Shown here: positions 1 through 7,006 of the stretch, piece after piece
Numbering within the stretch: the stretch's first letter is position 1
How the letters are laid out: each line of letters begins with the position of its first letter
NCBI GenBank assembly: GCA_050247895.1
Contig: JBFWTJ010000059.1
Location: 1-15,902, forward strand
Length of the DNA: 15,902 bases
Source: CAVPEW01 sp050247895
GTDB taxonomy: Bacteria; Actinomycetota; Acidimicrobiia; Acidimicrobiales; VFJN01
Direction: 5' to 3'
The notes under the pieces: model-generated
What the model was told of the DNA's origin: nothing
The model's input: the letters and a program-made list of their open reading frames with translations, nothing else
The model's database searches: none
Made by a program: the position numbers and the translations under genes

Positions 1-179
1 GCACGGGCGGCAGGTGACGCCCGGGGGCCACCCCCCCGGCCCCCGGGCGTCCCGACCGGTCCCGCGGCCCGCGCCGTTCGGCGAGCGGACGGCGCGATGC
101 GCACCGGTCGTGGCCCGGCGACCCGGCTCGGTGCGAATCGCCGGGTCCGGCCACCGAGACGGCGCAAAGGTGGCCGGGC

Positions 180-245
180 GTTCGGTCGGACGTCACCGGC
201 CGTTCAACCCGCCCTCGTAGGGTCCCGCCGGTCGGTTCACGAGGC
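180..245 (+). promoter_or_regulatory. PHO-box-like 11-bp repeats upstream of the regulator gene
   Basis: Three contiguous 11-bp units run from 180 to 212: GTTCGGTCGGA, CGTCACCGGCC and GTTCAACCCGC. A further unit in the same 11-bp phase, GTTCACGAGGC, begins at 235. Against the actinobacterial PhoP consensus as I remember it from Streptomyces (GTTCACC-like 11-mers), they match at roughly 8 to 9 of 11 positions. Spacing in exact multiples of 11 is the stronger argument, because GC-rich sequence matches the degenerate positions easily. The repeats end about 10 bases before the start codon at 255, so they would overlap the promoter or leader. I see no clear -10 or -35 element. The remainder of 1-254 shows no supportable gene. 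Confidence 0.3.
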
Positions 246-254
246 GGAGAACGG

Positions 255-1082
255 ATGAGCGGGTGCAGCGCGTGTGGTGACGGGTCCATCGTCGACCTCG
301 GTCTCGGGCAGGTCCTGGTCGCGGGTGGCGACACCCCACGGGGGACGGCGGTGCGGGCATGGCTCGCCGCCGCAGGGTTCGACGTGGCCACGTGCCACGC
401 CCGGGAGGTGCTGGTCGCGACGACGTCGGACGCACCCGACGTGGTGGTGCTGACCGCCGACCTCTCCCAGGCCGACACGGTGGCCGCCTGCCAGTTCCTG
501 CGGACCCGCAGCGACGTGCCCCTGGCCGTGGTGGCCCCGTCGGCCAAGGTCGACCCCGTCGAGCTGCTCGTGGCCGGCGCCGACGTCGTGCTGCGGTCCC
601 CTGTCGGCGAGAGCGAGCTCGTGGCCCGCATCCGGGTGCTCCTGCGCCACCGCCGGCCCCGCTCGACCGCCGTGCCCGAGACGCTGACCCACGGCACGAT
701 CACCCTCGACCGGGTGCACGGCCACGTCCAGGTCCCCGACGGGGTCCTGGCCTTCGACGGGCGGGAGCTGCTCGTGCTCCAGGCCCTGCTGCTCGACGCG
801 CCGGGGCTCACGGCACGGCGCACCCTGCGCACGACCCTGCGCGAGGACGACGGCGTGATCGACCGCCTGGTCCGGAGCCTGCGCGAGCGCTTGGAGGCGG
901 TGGAGGGCTGGCGGCGGATCGTGACCGTCCGTGGCGTCGGCTTCCGGCTCCTCGGCGACCGGCCCCACGACGGCCTGGCCCCGGCCCCGGCGGCTCCGAC
1001 GATCGACCTGACCGAGCCCGACGTGCGTCGCATCGACCTGCGCGACGGCGTCCTCGACGACCACCTGGCCACGGCCGAGTAG
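255..1082 (+). CDS. OmpR/PhoB-type transcriptional regulator with degenerate receiver
   Basis: This 275-residue protein has a receiver-like fold (about 18-131) and an OmpR/PhoB winged-helix DNA-binding domain (about 145-233). The latter shows the recognition-helix region VIDRLVRSLRERLE and the closing wing VRGVGFRLL. The receiver keeps its hydrophobic framework but not its chemistry. The phosphoacceptor position after PDVVVL is Thr67, and the conserved Lys before Pro is Ser115 in LRSPVG. Phosphorylation is therefore unlikely, and it may act as a constitutive or ligand-modulated regulator, as the OmpR-family regulator GlnR does in other actinobacteria. A 40-residue acidic, proline-containing tail follows the DNA-binding domain. 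The ATG is preceded by a GGCGGAG-type ribosome site. No histidine kinase is nearby. It is the only plus-strand gene and converges on the surface-protein genes with a 25-bp gap. Its target is unknown; the adjacent phosphate locus is the obvious candidate. Confidence 0.85.
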   Translation: MSGCSACGDGSIVDLGLGQVLVAGGDTPRGTAVRAWLAAAGFDVATCHAREVLVATTSDAPDVVVLTADLSQADTVAACQFLRTRSDVPLAVVAPSAKVDPVELLVAGADVVLRSPVGESELVARIRVLLRHRRPRSTAVPETLTHGTITLDRVHGHVQVPDGVLAFDGRELLVLQALLLDAPGLTARRTLRTTLREDDGVIDRLVRSLRERLEAVEGWRRIVTVRGVGFRLLGDRPHDGLAPAPAAPTIDLTEPDVRRIDLRDGVLDDHLATAE

Positions 1083-1107
1083 CAGCCGAGGCTGCGCCTC
1101 CCCGCCG

Positions 1108-2514
1108 TCAGCGAGGCTGCGTCGAACCGGCGTCGACCGGCTCGGTGGCGTCGATCACCGTGTCGAGCTCACCGGTGGGCGACCAACCCTCGGCATCGGC
1201 CCGGCCAGCGCCGTCCCCACCCGCCGGGGGCTGCCACCGGTCCTGGCTGTCACCGCCGGGCTGCGGCCACGCCGGGGATCCGTCGGCCGATGGCCACCAC
1301 GAGGCCGACTCGGCACCAGGCGCCCCGGGTGTGCCCGGCCACCACGAGGCCGGCTCGGCACCAGGCGCGGCACCGCCAGGCGCAGCCGGCCACCACGGAA
1401 CCGCCTCCGCGCCCGGCGCACCGGGTGTGCCCGGCCACCAGGGCGCGGCACCGGCGGGCGCGCCGACCCCGGCCGGCCACGGAGCCTGACCGCCGAAGCC
1501 CTCGGCGTGGCCCGCCTGATCCGCGCCACCGTACGGATCGCCTTCGTCGGTCGTGTCGACGTCGCGCTCCCGGCCGTGGCGGCGGAGCCGCCGCCAGGCG
1601 ATGACGACCAGGTCGACGGCGAGGACGCCCATCGCCACGAAGAGGGCGATCGGCCGGTTGGTCGCGCTGGCCTCGGCGTGCGACGGCGGGCCGACCCCCG
1701 ACGCGGTCACGTTCCAGCGGATCGCGCCGAGGTTGGGGGCGGGGATCTCCGAGCGGACCACGCCGGTCCAGGTCTCGTCGGGTGCCAGCGGCCGGTCCGG
1801 CGACGGGATGGTCAGCGTCGCCACCTCGGACCCTCCGCGGGTCGCCGCGCCGCTCAGCTCGATCCCCTCGAGCACCTCGAGGGACCGGTTGCGGATCTCG
1901 ATCGTCACGTCGTAGGGCACCGGTCCGCCCAGCGACGCCCGCAACTTGCCCATCACCCCGCCGACCGCCCGCGCGGCCCGCACCCGGACCGCCAGCGGCG
2001 GGTCGACCAGGTCACCGACCAGCGGCCCGACCGGCGCCCCGACCAGCTCGATCGGGACCATGACCACGCTGTCCTGGGTCGACGTCGAGGCCCGGAGCAC
2101 GCACGGGCACGGCAGGGGTGGCACGGTCACCACGAAGCCGGTGAGGGTCGGGTTGCCGCTCCGACGGTCGATCCCGATGGTCAGGGCGTTGAGCTGGTCG
2201 CAGTCCACCGACCCGCGCCGGCCCAGGTTCCCGCAGGTCTGGATGGTCACCCCGGCCGCCGTCCAGCCGCTGAAGGCCACCACCAGCTCCTCACCGGGGT
2301 TCACCGTGGTGCGGTCCACGTCGACCTTGGGCGGGACCTGGGCCCCGACCGTCGGGGCGGGCCAGAGCAGGGCCGTGGCCAGCACCACGACCGCGAGCAG
2401 GGCCACCCGCCGGGAGGACCGGGCAGGGGATGCGGGCCGCGCCCCGGACCCGTCCACGCCGGACGGGCCGGCGCCCGGGCGCGCGTCCCGTACCGGTCGC
2501 GGCGCGCCGCTCAC
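1108..2514 (-). CDS. Secreted-domain membrane protein with Trp-Pro repeat tail
   Basis: No named family recognised. The 468-residue product has a basic N-region and a signal segment (about 36-58, ending VGAQ). An extracellular beta-type domain follows (about 60-155) with Cys94, Cys105, Cys136 and Cys138, which could form disulfides, then a second beta-type region (about 170-283). One transmembrane helix (about 288-307) is followed by basic residues, leaving a C-terminal tail of about 155 residues in the cytoplasm. The tail holds four copies of a 15-17 residue unit beginning [PS]WWP and continuing G-T-P-G-A-P-G-A-E. The start is GTG at 2514, chosen because it overlaps the stop of the upstream gene as GTGA. 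With the upstream DUF916-type gene it forms a coupled two-gene unit, so the two may work as partners at the membrane. The function of the tail is unknown; a protein-binding scaffold is a guess. Confidence 0.85.
   Translation of the reverse strand: MSGAPRPVRDARPGAGPSGVDGSGARPASPARSSRRVALLAVVVLATALLWPAPTVGAQVPPKVDVDRTTVNPGEELVVAFSGWTAAGVTIQTCGNLGRRGSVDCDQLNALTIGIDRRSGNPTLTGFVVTVPPLPCPCVLRASTSTQDSVVMVPIELVGAPVGPLVGDLVDPPLAVRVRAARAVGGVMGKLRASLGGPVPYDVTIEIRNRSLEVLEGIELSGAATRGGSEVATLTIPSPDRPLAPDETWTGVVRSEIPAPNLGAIRWNVTASGVGPPSHAEASATNRPIALFVAMGVLAVDLVVIAWRRLRRHGRERDVDTTDEGDPYGGADQAGHAEGFGGQAPWPAGVGAPAGAAPWWPGTPGAPGAEAVPWWPAAPGGAAPGAEPASWWPGTPGAPGAESASWWPSADGSPAWPQPGGDSQDRWQPPAGGDGAGRADAEGWSPTGELDTVIDATEPVDAGSTQPR
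1292..1480 (-). repeat. Four in-frame tandem repeats encoding the WWP tail
   Basis: On the plus strand the element GGCCACCA recurs at 1292, 1337, 1388 and 1433, spaced 45, 51 and 45 bp. All spacings are multiples of three, so the reading frame is kept. The first two copies are almost identical over about 30 bases. The encoded unit is [PS]WWPGTPGAPGAE with small variations. Such arrays expand and contract by slippage or unequal recombination and may vary in copy number between strains. Confidence 0.8.
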
Positions 2515-3569
2515 AGGCTCTGGGGTCCCACCGAGAGGTGCTGCTCGCTGCGGCGGTGCCGGAGGTAGGCCCGCCGGGCGTAGAGGGCCAGGCCCACGGC
2601 CAGGAGCACGGCCAGCACCGTGATGGGCAGGGCCAGGGTCATGGCCCGCTTGCTCCTGATGATCGGCGAGCCCTCCTCGCCGATCACCGCCGACTCGAGG
2701 TCGACGGTGGTGAAGACCACGCCGGTGGCGGGGACCCCGTCGAGGCTCGCGGTGACCGTGACGCTCTCGCCCGGGAGCAGCTCGGGGATGTCATCCCCGG
2801 CGGCACGCTTGCGGCCCAGGCCCAGGATGCCGGCCACGCTGGCGCTGTGCGACGCGCTCATGCGCACGTTGCCCCGGTTGACGAGGCGGTAGCTGATCTC
2901 GGTCTTGCCGCCGGCCGGGTTGAGGCCGGGCGTGTACTCGGTCGAGATGTCCTCCACGGTCAGCTCGGGCGCGAGTGGCCCGGCGACGCGGATGTAGAGG
3001 CGGGAGCCGGTCCGGCGGTCGGTCAGGACCGTCTTGCCGTCGGGGCCGGTGCCGATGGCCTGCGAGGAGGCCAGCACCGCGCCGGCGTGGTCGCCGGGGC
3101 GGGCGTCGGCGGGGATGTTGATCGTGATGGGCACGGTGGCCTGCGACTGGGCCGGGACGGTGATGTTCTCCTGGGGGATGGTCACCCACGAGCCGGCGTC
3201 GGCCGGGGCCTGGTCGCCCGGCAGGAGGTCGAACGCACCGTCCTCGTTGTTGTTGGCGTCGGTGGCGTAGATGCGGAACGTGAGCTGCACGTTGCCGTAG
3301 TTGAACAGCGTGACCGCGTCCTCCACGGTGCCGCCCGGGGCGAGGTTGTAGGAGAAGTACGGCCGGGTGGCCGAGGCCGGGGCACCGGGCGCGCTGGCCG
3401 GGGTGAGGGCCCAGCTGTGCACCTCGACCTGGCCCGCGGGCGCCTCGCCCGAGGGCGCGATGGTCGTCGGGGGCGTCTGGCCGGTCGCGGTGGGTGCGAG
3501 GAGGCCGAGGGCCGCCACTGCCGCCAGCACCGCTGCGGTCGCCCTCACGCCGAGTCGCCGTGTCGTCAT
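2511..3569 (-). CDS. DUF916/WxL-interacting-type surface membrane protein
   Basis: The 352-residue product has a signal peptide (about 1-30, ending TATG before QTPP). A DUF916-like domain (WxL peptidoglycan-binding type, about 48-170) includes YFSYNLAPGG, LFNYGN and the NIPADARPGDHAGAV strand typical of the family. A second beta domain lies where WxL-interacting proteins have DUF3324 (about 185-305), then a single transmembrane helix (about 312-330) and a basic cytoplasmic tail. In Firmicutes such proteins bind peptidoglycan and hold WxL proteins at the surface. A WxL-type protein is encoded immediately upstream, which supports the same partnership here. The ATG at 3569 has only a weak, distant AAGG element. 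The stop overlaps the next gene's GTG. Domain assignment is from sequence pattern, so family membership is likely but the partner is inferred. Confidence 0.82.
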   Translation of the reverse strand: MTTRRLGVRATAAVLAAVAALGLLAPTATGQTPPTTIAPSGEAPAGQVEVHSWALTPASAPGAPASATRPYFSYNLAPGGTVEDAVTLFNYGNVQLTFRIYATDANNNEDGAFDLLPGDQAPADAGSWVTIPQENITVPAQSQATVPITINIPADARPGDHAGAVLASSQAIGTGPDGKTVLTDRRTGSRLYIRVAGPLAPELTVEDISTEYTPGLNPAGGKTEISYRLVNRGNVRMSASHSASVAGILGLGRKRAAGDDIPELLPGESVTVTASLDGVPATGVVFTTVDLESAVIGEEGSPIIRSKRAMTLALPITVLAVLLAVGLALYARRAYLRHRRSEQHLSVGPQSL

Positions 3570-3643
3570 CGTCTGCTCGTCGCCTTCTCGCTCGGCGACC
3601 GTGGCGCCGGGGGCGGGCCACGGTCCGGGGTCGGAAACGCCGT

Positions 3644-3681
3644 GGGCGGTACGGGGGGCGCGAGCCCGACCCGTACCGCCC
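3644..3681. other. Perfect 12-bp inverted repeat in the intergenic region
   Basis: GGGCGGTACGGG at 3644-3655 is the exact reverse complement of CCCGTACCGCCC at 3670-3681, with a 14-base spacer. It lies within the 180-bp gap (3570-3749) between the WxL-type gene and the DUF916-type gene, about 75 bp upstream of the latter. It could be a second terminator arm for the upstream transcript, or an operator for the downstream gene. There is no U-tract on either side. The rest of the gap shows no gene. Confidence 0.5.
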
Positions 3682-3713
3682 GCCGACGTGTGGGGTGTTG
3701 CGAGACCTGCGGT

Positions 3714-3739
3714 GGTCCCGGGGCCGCAGCCCCGGGACC
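3714..3739 (-). terminator. Strong hairpin just after the WxL-type gene
   Basis: A perfect 11-bp stem (GGTCCCGGGGC pairing with GCCCCGGGACC) encloses the four-base loop CGCA. It begins about 10 bases beyond the stop codon of the WxL-type gene on the minus strand. Position and strength suggest transcription termination. There is no clear run of U after the stem, as is common for actinobacterial hairpin terminators. It would separate the PstS-like/WxL unit from the DUF916 unit. Confidence 0.6.
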
Positions 3740-3749
3740 GTCCGCCTTG

Positions 3750-5612
3750 TCAGACGGCCGAGATGGTGAGGGTGGCCGTGTAGTCACCCGTCCGGGCCGT
3801 GATCGGGATCAGCAGCTTGAGGCGGGCGTCGACCTGGGCGATGCCCAGACCCTCGCCGGCGTTGGCGCTGAACAGGACCTTGCCGTCACCCAGGCCGCCG
3901 ATGGTGTTCGGGTCGACCCGGGGGCCGGCCTCGGTGGCCTGGTCGTAGGTCGGCGTCGCCGGGTCGGCGTCGTCGAACGGCGGGGTGTCGTAGGCCCACT
4001 GCGGGGTCCAGCCCAGCTGGCTGCCCTTGAACGAGCGGCCGGGGCCGGCGACGAAGTCGCTGACGATGCCGTTGACGGTCCAGCCCAGGTCGGTGTCACG
4101 GGTCTCCACGACGGTGACCTGGTTCAGGAAGCCGCTGGCGGCGAAGAACTGACCGGCGCCGGGGCCCGACTTGATGAGCTTGGCGGCGCCGAGGTCGATG
4201 CCGCAGTGCGTCGGGTAGTTGGCGATGGCCAGGCCGTCCTCGTCGTCCGGGTACGGGTACTCGTCGAAGAGGGGATCCTCGTCGGTGCCGCCGGCCGTCA
4301 GGGTCGGCGCGGTGCCGGTCGTGACGCCCGGGTCGGCGGGCAGGCTGCCCACGGGGAAGCCGGCGGTGCCGAGCTCGTCAGCGGGGATCGGGCCACGGGT
4401 GCCGCAGATCTGGGTCAGGACCAGGGCGCCCGCGGGGCGGGTGACCGTGATGTCCTGGATCAGGACTGCAGCGCCGACCGGAGCAGCGCTCACCGTCGCC
4501 GGAGCGGCGACGTAGGGAGCGGGGTGCTGCGGGGTGACCGTGAAGGTGTACACGGTGCCCGGGGTGAGGCCGGTGATGGCAGCCGTGGTGCCGGTGACGA
4601 CGACCGAGCCCTCAGCGGGCGAGACCTGCACGTCGTAGCCGGTCGGCACGGGGCCGGCCGGGGCGTTCCACGACAGGTCGACCCGCTCGGTGCCGGGCGT
4701 GGCGACCAGGCCGGTCACGGCGGGACGGACGCCGGGGGTCGGGGTGCCGGTGAGGGCGTTCGACTCCGGGCTGTCGTCAACCGTGTTGACGGCGCGGACG
4801 GTCACGCTGTACTCGACGCCGTTGGTCAGGGTGCCCACCGTGATCGGCGAGCCCGTCCCGGACGCCGTGACGGCAGCGCCGCCGCCGGTCGGGGTCGCGG
4901 TCACGACGTACTCGTGGGCCGTCGGGTTGTCAGTCGGGTTCGGCGTGAAGGCCGCCGTCAGGGTCCCGTCGTCCGGGGTCAGCGAGTTGAGCACCGGAGC
5001 GCTCGGCGCAGCCTCGGGGGCCTCGTTGGACCAGCTGATCTGGGCCGGGCCACCGGACGGATCGTCGGTCACGAACAGCACGGTGTTCCAGAACTGGTGC
5101 AGCTGGGTGGCGCTGGGGCCGCCCAGGGTGCACGCGACGCCCACGTTGTAGGTGCCGGCCGGGACATCACCGGGGCCGAAGACGTTGCCGATGTTGAAGG
5201 TCGGGATGTTGATGACCGGGCCGGGACCACCAGGGGTGGAGGCGTCGGCCGTCGACATGTCGACCGCGGCAGCGGTGGTGTCGGTGTAGAGGGGCTGGCG
5301 GAAGCCGGCGCCGATGGTGTTCGGCACGGGGCCGAACGCATCGAAGGTCAGCTCCGCCGGGTTGACGCTGCCCTCGACCATGTAGGTCTGCACCCGGAAG
5401 CCGCCGAGCGAGCTGTCACCGGTGCAGGCCGGGTTCGTCGGGAGGGTGAGGGTGAAGTTGGTCGCGCTCGTCCCCGTGGCGGGGACGACCGTGGCCGCAC
5501 CCGAGGGGATGCCTTCGGCCGAGGCGACCGAGGGGGCGAGGAGCGGGGCGACGGTGGAGGCGGTGGCCAAGGCCACCATCCCCACCACCGCCCGCTTCGA
5601 GAACCTACTCAT
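3750..5612 (-). CDS. Secreted WxL-type surface protein with two Fn3 domains
   Basis: The 620-residue protein has a signal peptide (about 1-32, ending ASA). An N-terminal exported domain (about 38-196, with Cys63 and Cys161) is shared with two other proteins in this window. Two fibronectin type III domains follow (about 203-292 and 296-380). The C-terminal region (about 383-620) resembles the WxL domain: a GWTVNGIVSDF strand with Trp511, LGWTP with Trp535, and the closing YTATLTI strand typical of WxL proteins. It has no transmembrane anchor, so retention would be non-covalent, consistent with the DUF916-type partner encoded next. The ATG has a good AAGGAAGGA ribosome site about 10 bases upstream. 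It follows the PstS-like gene by 68 bp, probably on the same transcript, and ends at a strong hairpin. The WxL assignment is moderate; the Fn3 and shared domains are clearer. Confidence 0.82.
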   Translation of the reverse strand: MSRFSKRAVVGMVALATASTVAPLLAPSVASAEGIPSGAATVVPATGTSATNFTLTLPTNPACTGDSSLGGFRVQTYMVEGSVNPAELTFDAFGPVPNTIGAGFRQPLYTDTTAAAVDMSTADASTPGGPGPVINIPTFNIGNVFGPGDVPAGTYNVGVACTLGGPSATQLHQFWNTVLFVTDDPSGGPAQISWSNEAPEAAPSAPVLNSLTPDDGTLTAAFTPNPTDNPTAHEYVVTATPTGGGAAVTASGTGSPITVGTLTNGVEYSVTVRAVNTVDDSPESNALTGTPTPGVRPAVTGLVATPGTERVDLSWNAPAGPVPTGYDVQVSPAEGSVVVTGTTAAITGLTPGTVYTFTVTPQHPAPYVAAPATVSAAPVGAAVLIQDITVTRPAGALVLTQICGTRGPIPADELGTAGFPVGSLPADPGVTTGTAPTLTAGGTDEDPLFDEYPYPDDEDGLAIANYPTHCGIDLGAAKLIKSGPGAGQFFAASGFLNQVTVVETRDTDLGWTVNGIVSDFVAGPGRSFKGSQLGWTPQWAYDTPPFDDADPATPTYDQATEAGPRVDPNTIGGLGDGKVLFSANAGEGLGIAQVDARLKLLIPITARTGDYTATLTISAV

Positions 5613-5680
5613 GTGAGCTTGTTCCTTCCTTTGCGGTTGGTTGGTTCACTTGCTGCTTGGTCGTTGCGACAGCAGGGCGA

Positions 5681-6859
5681 TCAGACGCCCGAGAAGCCGC
5701 CGGTGATCGTGGTCACGCCACAGTTCGTGGCGGGCAGGAAGCCAAAGTCGCTGATGGTCCCGGAGGCCGAGCACACGCCCGAGGTCGGGCCGACGAACAT
5801 CGTCTTGATGTGGTTGTTGCCCGGCAGGGCCAGCAGGCTGGAGGACACGACGTTGTAGACGGTCCGGCCGTAGGTGCTGCCGTAGAAGCCGCTCGCCGGG
5901 GCGATGGGGGGAGCGGTGATGTTGCCCGTGTACGGCTTGCCGAGGGCGTCGATGGCGCCGAGGTCGACCACGCCACCGGGCGGGATCTGGCTGGCGGCGA
6001 CGCCGTTGGTCTGGGCCACGAAGTTGGCGGCCGAGAAGCCGATCACCAGCTGCTTGCCGGCGAACTGCGACTGGGCGCCGCGGGTGGCCAGGGCGTTGGC
6101 GTCGTTCTCCTGGAGGGCAGCGCCGCAGTCAGCCGTGGCCGCGACGACCTCGGGCAGCTGGGTCGAGCTCTGCGCATCCGGGTACCCGAGCTTGGACAGC
6201 CAGAACCGGTAGGTGCCGGAGTTGGGCTGGATCGGGCAGGGGATGATGTCCACGCCACCGATGTTCTGAGGACCGTCGTGGTAGAGGTCGGTCAGCTGCT
6301 GGGTGGTGAGGGTCGTCACCGGGGTGACGCCGTTGGCGTAGTAGGCGAAGCCCACCGCGTCCACGCCGAACGGGACGTAGGTCAGGCCCGAGCCGGAGGC
6401 GGGGCCGCTCGACGAGCGGGCGAACTGCACGAGGCCCGAGACCGTCTTGGTGCCGCCACCGCAGTTGGGGGTCGGGTGCTGCACGTTGTTGATGGCGCGG
6501 GACAGCAGGGTCACGCCGGCGCCGGAGCCGTTGGGCCGGTCGACCGAGGCGCCCGGAGCCCGGGTGCTGATGCAGGCCGAGCCGGTGGCGTCGAACGAGA
6601 TCAGCTGCTCGTAGCCCGAAGCCTGGCTGCTGCGGGCCGGGTCGTACAGGTGGCCGTTGGCCTCACCGGCCAGCGCACCGAGGATGTCCTGGGTGGTGTC
6701 GGAGCCGGTGCCACGGATGGCGTTGGCCGACAGCTGCTTGGGATCGGCGCCCGACGGGTTGCCCGTCGCGACGAGAGCGGTCAGCGAGAGCCCCGCCGTC
6801 GCGATCGCCGCGACGGCCTTCGCCCGCCTGCTCCGGAGGAGATTGCTCAATCCTTGCAA
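5681..6859 (-). CDS. Secreted PstS-like (PBP-fold) substrate-binding protein
   Basis: The 392-residue product has an N-terminal signal (basic RSRRAK, hydrophobic to about residue 32). A periplasmic-binding-like fold of the PstS kind follows: RGTGSDTTQD at 49-58 (anion-binding loop), SGAGVTLL, FARSSSGP, YVPFGVDAVGFAY and LTTQQLTDLYHDG, the last matching the PstS segment that precedes the ligand-binding hinge. There is no lipobox cysteine and no C-terminal anchor, so it should be released or held by partners. The start is TTG at 6859: GAGGGAG lies about 6 bases upstream, no in-frame ATG is available, and the next TTG is too close to its own purine run. Phosphate is the likely ligand from family knowledge, although these actinobacterial paralogues are mostly uncharacterised. 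It is separated from pstB by 147 bp with its own PHO-box-like element. Confidence 0.85.
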   Translation of the reverse strand: MQGLSNLLRSRRAKAVAAIATAGLSLTALVATGNPSGADPKQLSANAIRGTGSDTTQDILGALAGEANGHLYDPARSSQASGYEQLISFDATGSACISTRAPGASVDRPNGSGAGVTLLSRAINNVQHPTPNCGGGTKTVSGLVQFARSSSGPASGSGLTYVPFGVDAVGFAYYANGVTPVTTLTTQQLTDLYHDGPQNIGGVDIIPCPIQPNSGTYRFWLSKLGYPDAQSSTQLPEVVAATADCGAALQENDANALATRGAQSQFAGKQLVIGFSAANFVAQTNGVAASQIPPGGVVDLGAIDALGKPYTGNITAPPIAPASGFYGSTYGRTVYNVVSSSLLALPGNNHIKTMFVGPTSGVCSASGTISDFGFLPATNCGVTTITGGFSGV

Positions 6860-6934
6860 GGTTTGCTCCCTCTGGGGATCTGCACCTGGGCGCCCGTCGC
6901 CCTGATGACGCGGATGTGACGCCGCGCGCCCCGG

Positions 6935-6978
6935 ACTATGAAGGGTCAGTTCGTCGCCCCGGTGGCCCCTGGGTGAAT
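6935..6978 (-). promoter_or_regulatory. PHO-box-like repeat and possible promoter of the PstS-like gene
   Basis: Read on the minus strand, two contiguous 11-mers, ATTCACCCAGG (6978-6968) and GGCCACCGGGG (6967-6957), match the GTTCACC-type PhoP unit at about 10 and 9 of 11 positions. Two tandem 11-mers are the minimal site for a PhoP dimer. Sixteen bases further on is CATAGT (6940-6935), a possible -10 hexamer, about 75 bases before the TTG start at 6859. I see no separate -35 element, which would be expected for an activator-dependent promoter. The match to degenerate positions is weak evidence in GC-rich DNA. Confidence 0.33.
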
Positions 6979-6982
6979 CGTT

Positions 6983-7002
6983 CCGGGCCTCGTCGGGCCC
7001 GG
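6983..7002 (-). terminator. Hairpin after pstB, possible terminator
   Basis: CCGGGCC (6983-6989) and GGCCCGG (6996-7002) form a perfect 7-bp stem with a 6-base loop, starting a few bases past the pstB stop codon. There is no U-tract. It may end the long operon or only reduce read-through into the downstream PstS-like gene. Confidence 0.4.
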
Positions 7003-7006
7003 CCGT

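Noticed and set aside
14..220. A short plus-strand open frame at the left edge
   Set aside because: The product is Pro/Arg-rich with no recognisable feature or ribosome site, and it runs through the PHO-box-like repeats.
1082..1120. Possible terminator between the converging regulator and repeat-tail genes
   Set aside because: Only short competing stems such as GCAGC/GCTGC are available, partly inside the coding regions, with no U-tract.
2430..5858. A plus-strand open frame of over 1,100 codons opposite the DUF916 and WxL-type genes
   Set aside because: Its translation is low-complexity Gly/Arg/Val with no domains, and it spans several well-supported minus-strand genes and their intergenic hairpins. 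It is a GC-rich antisense shadow.
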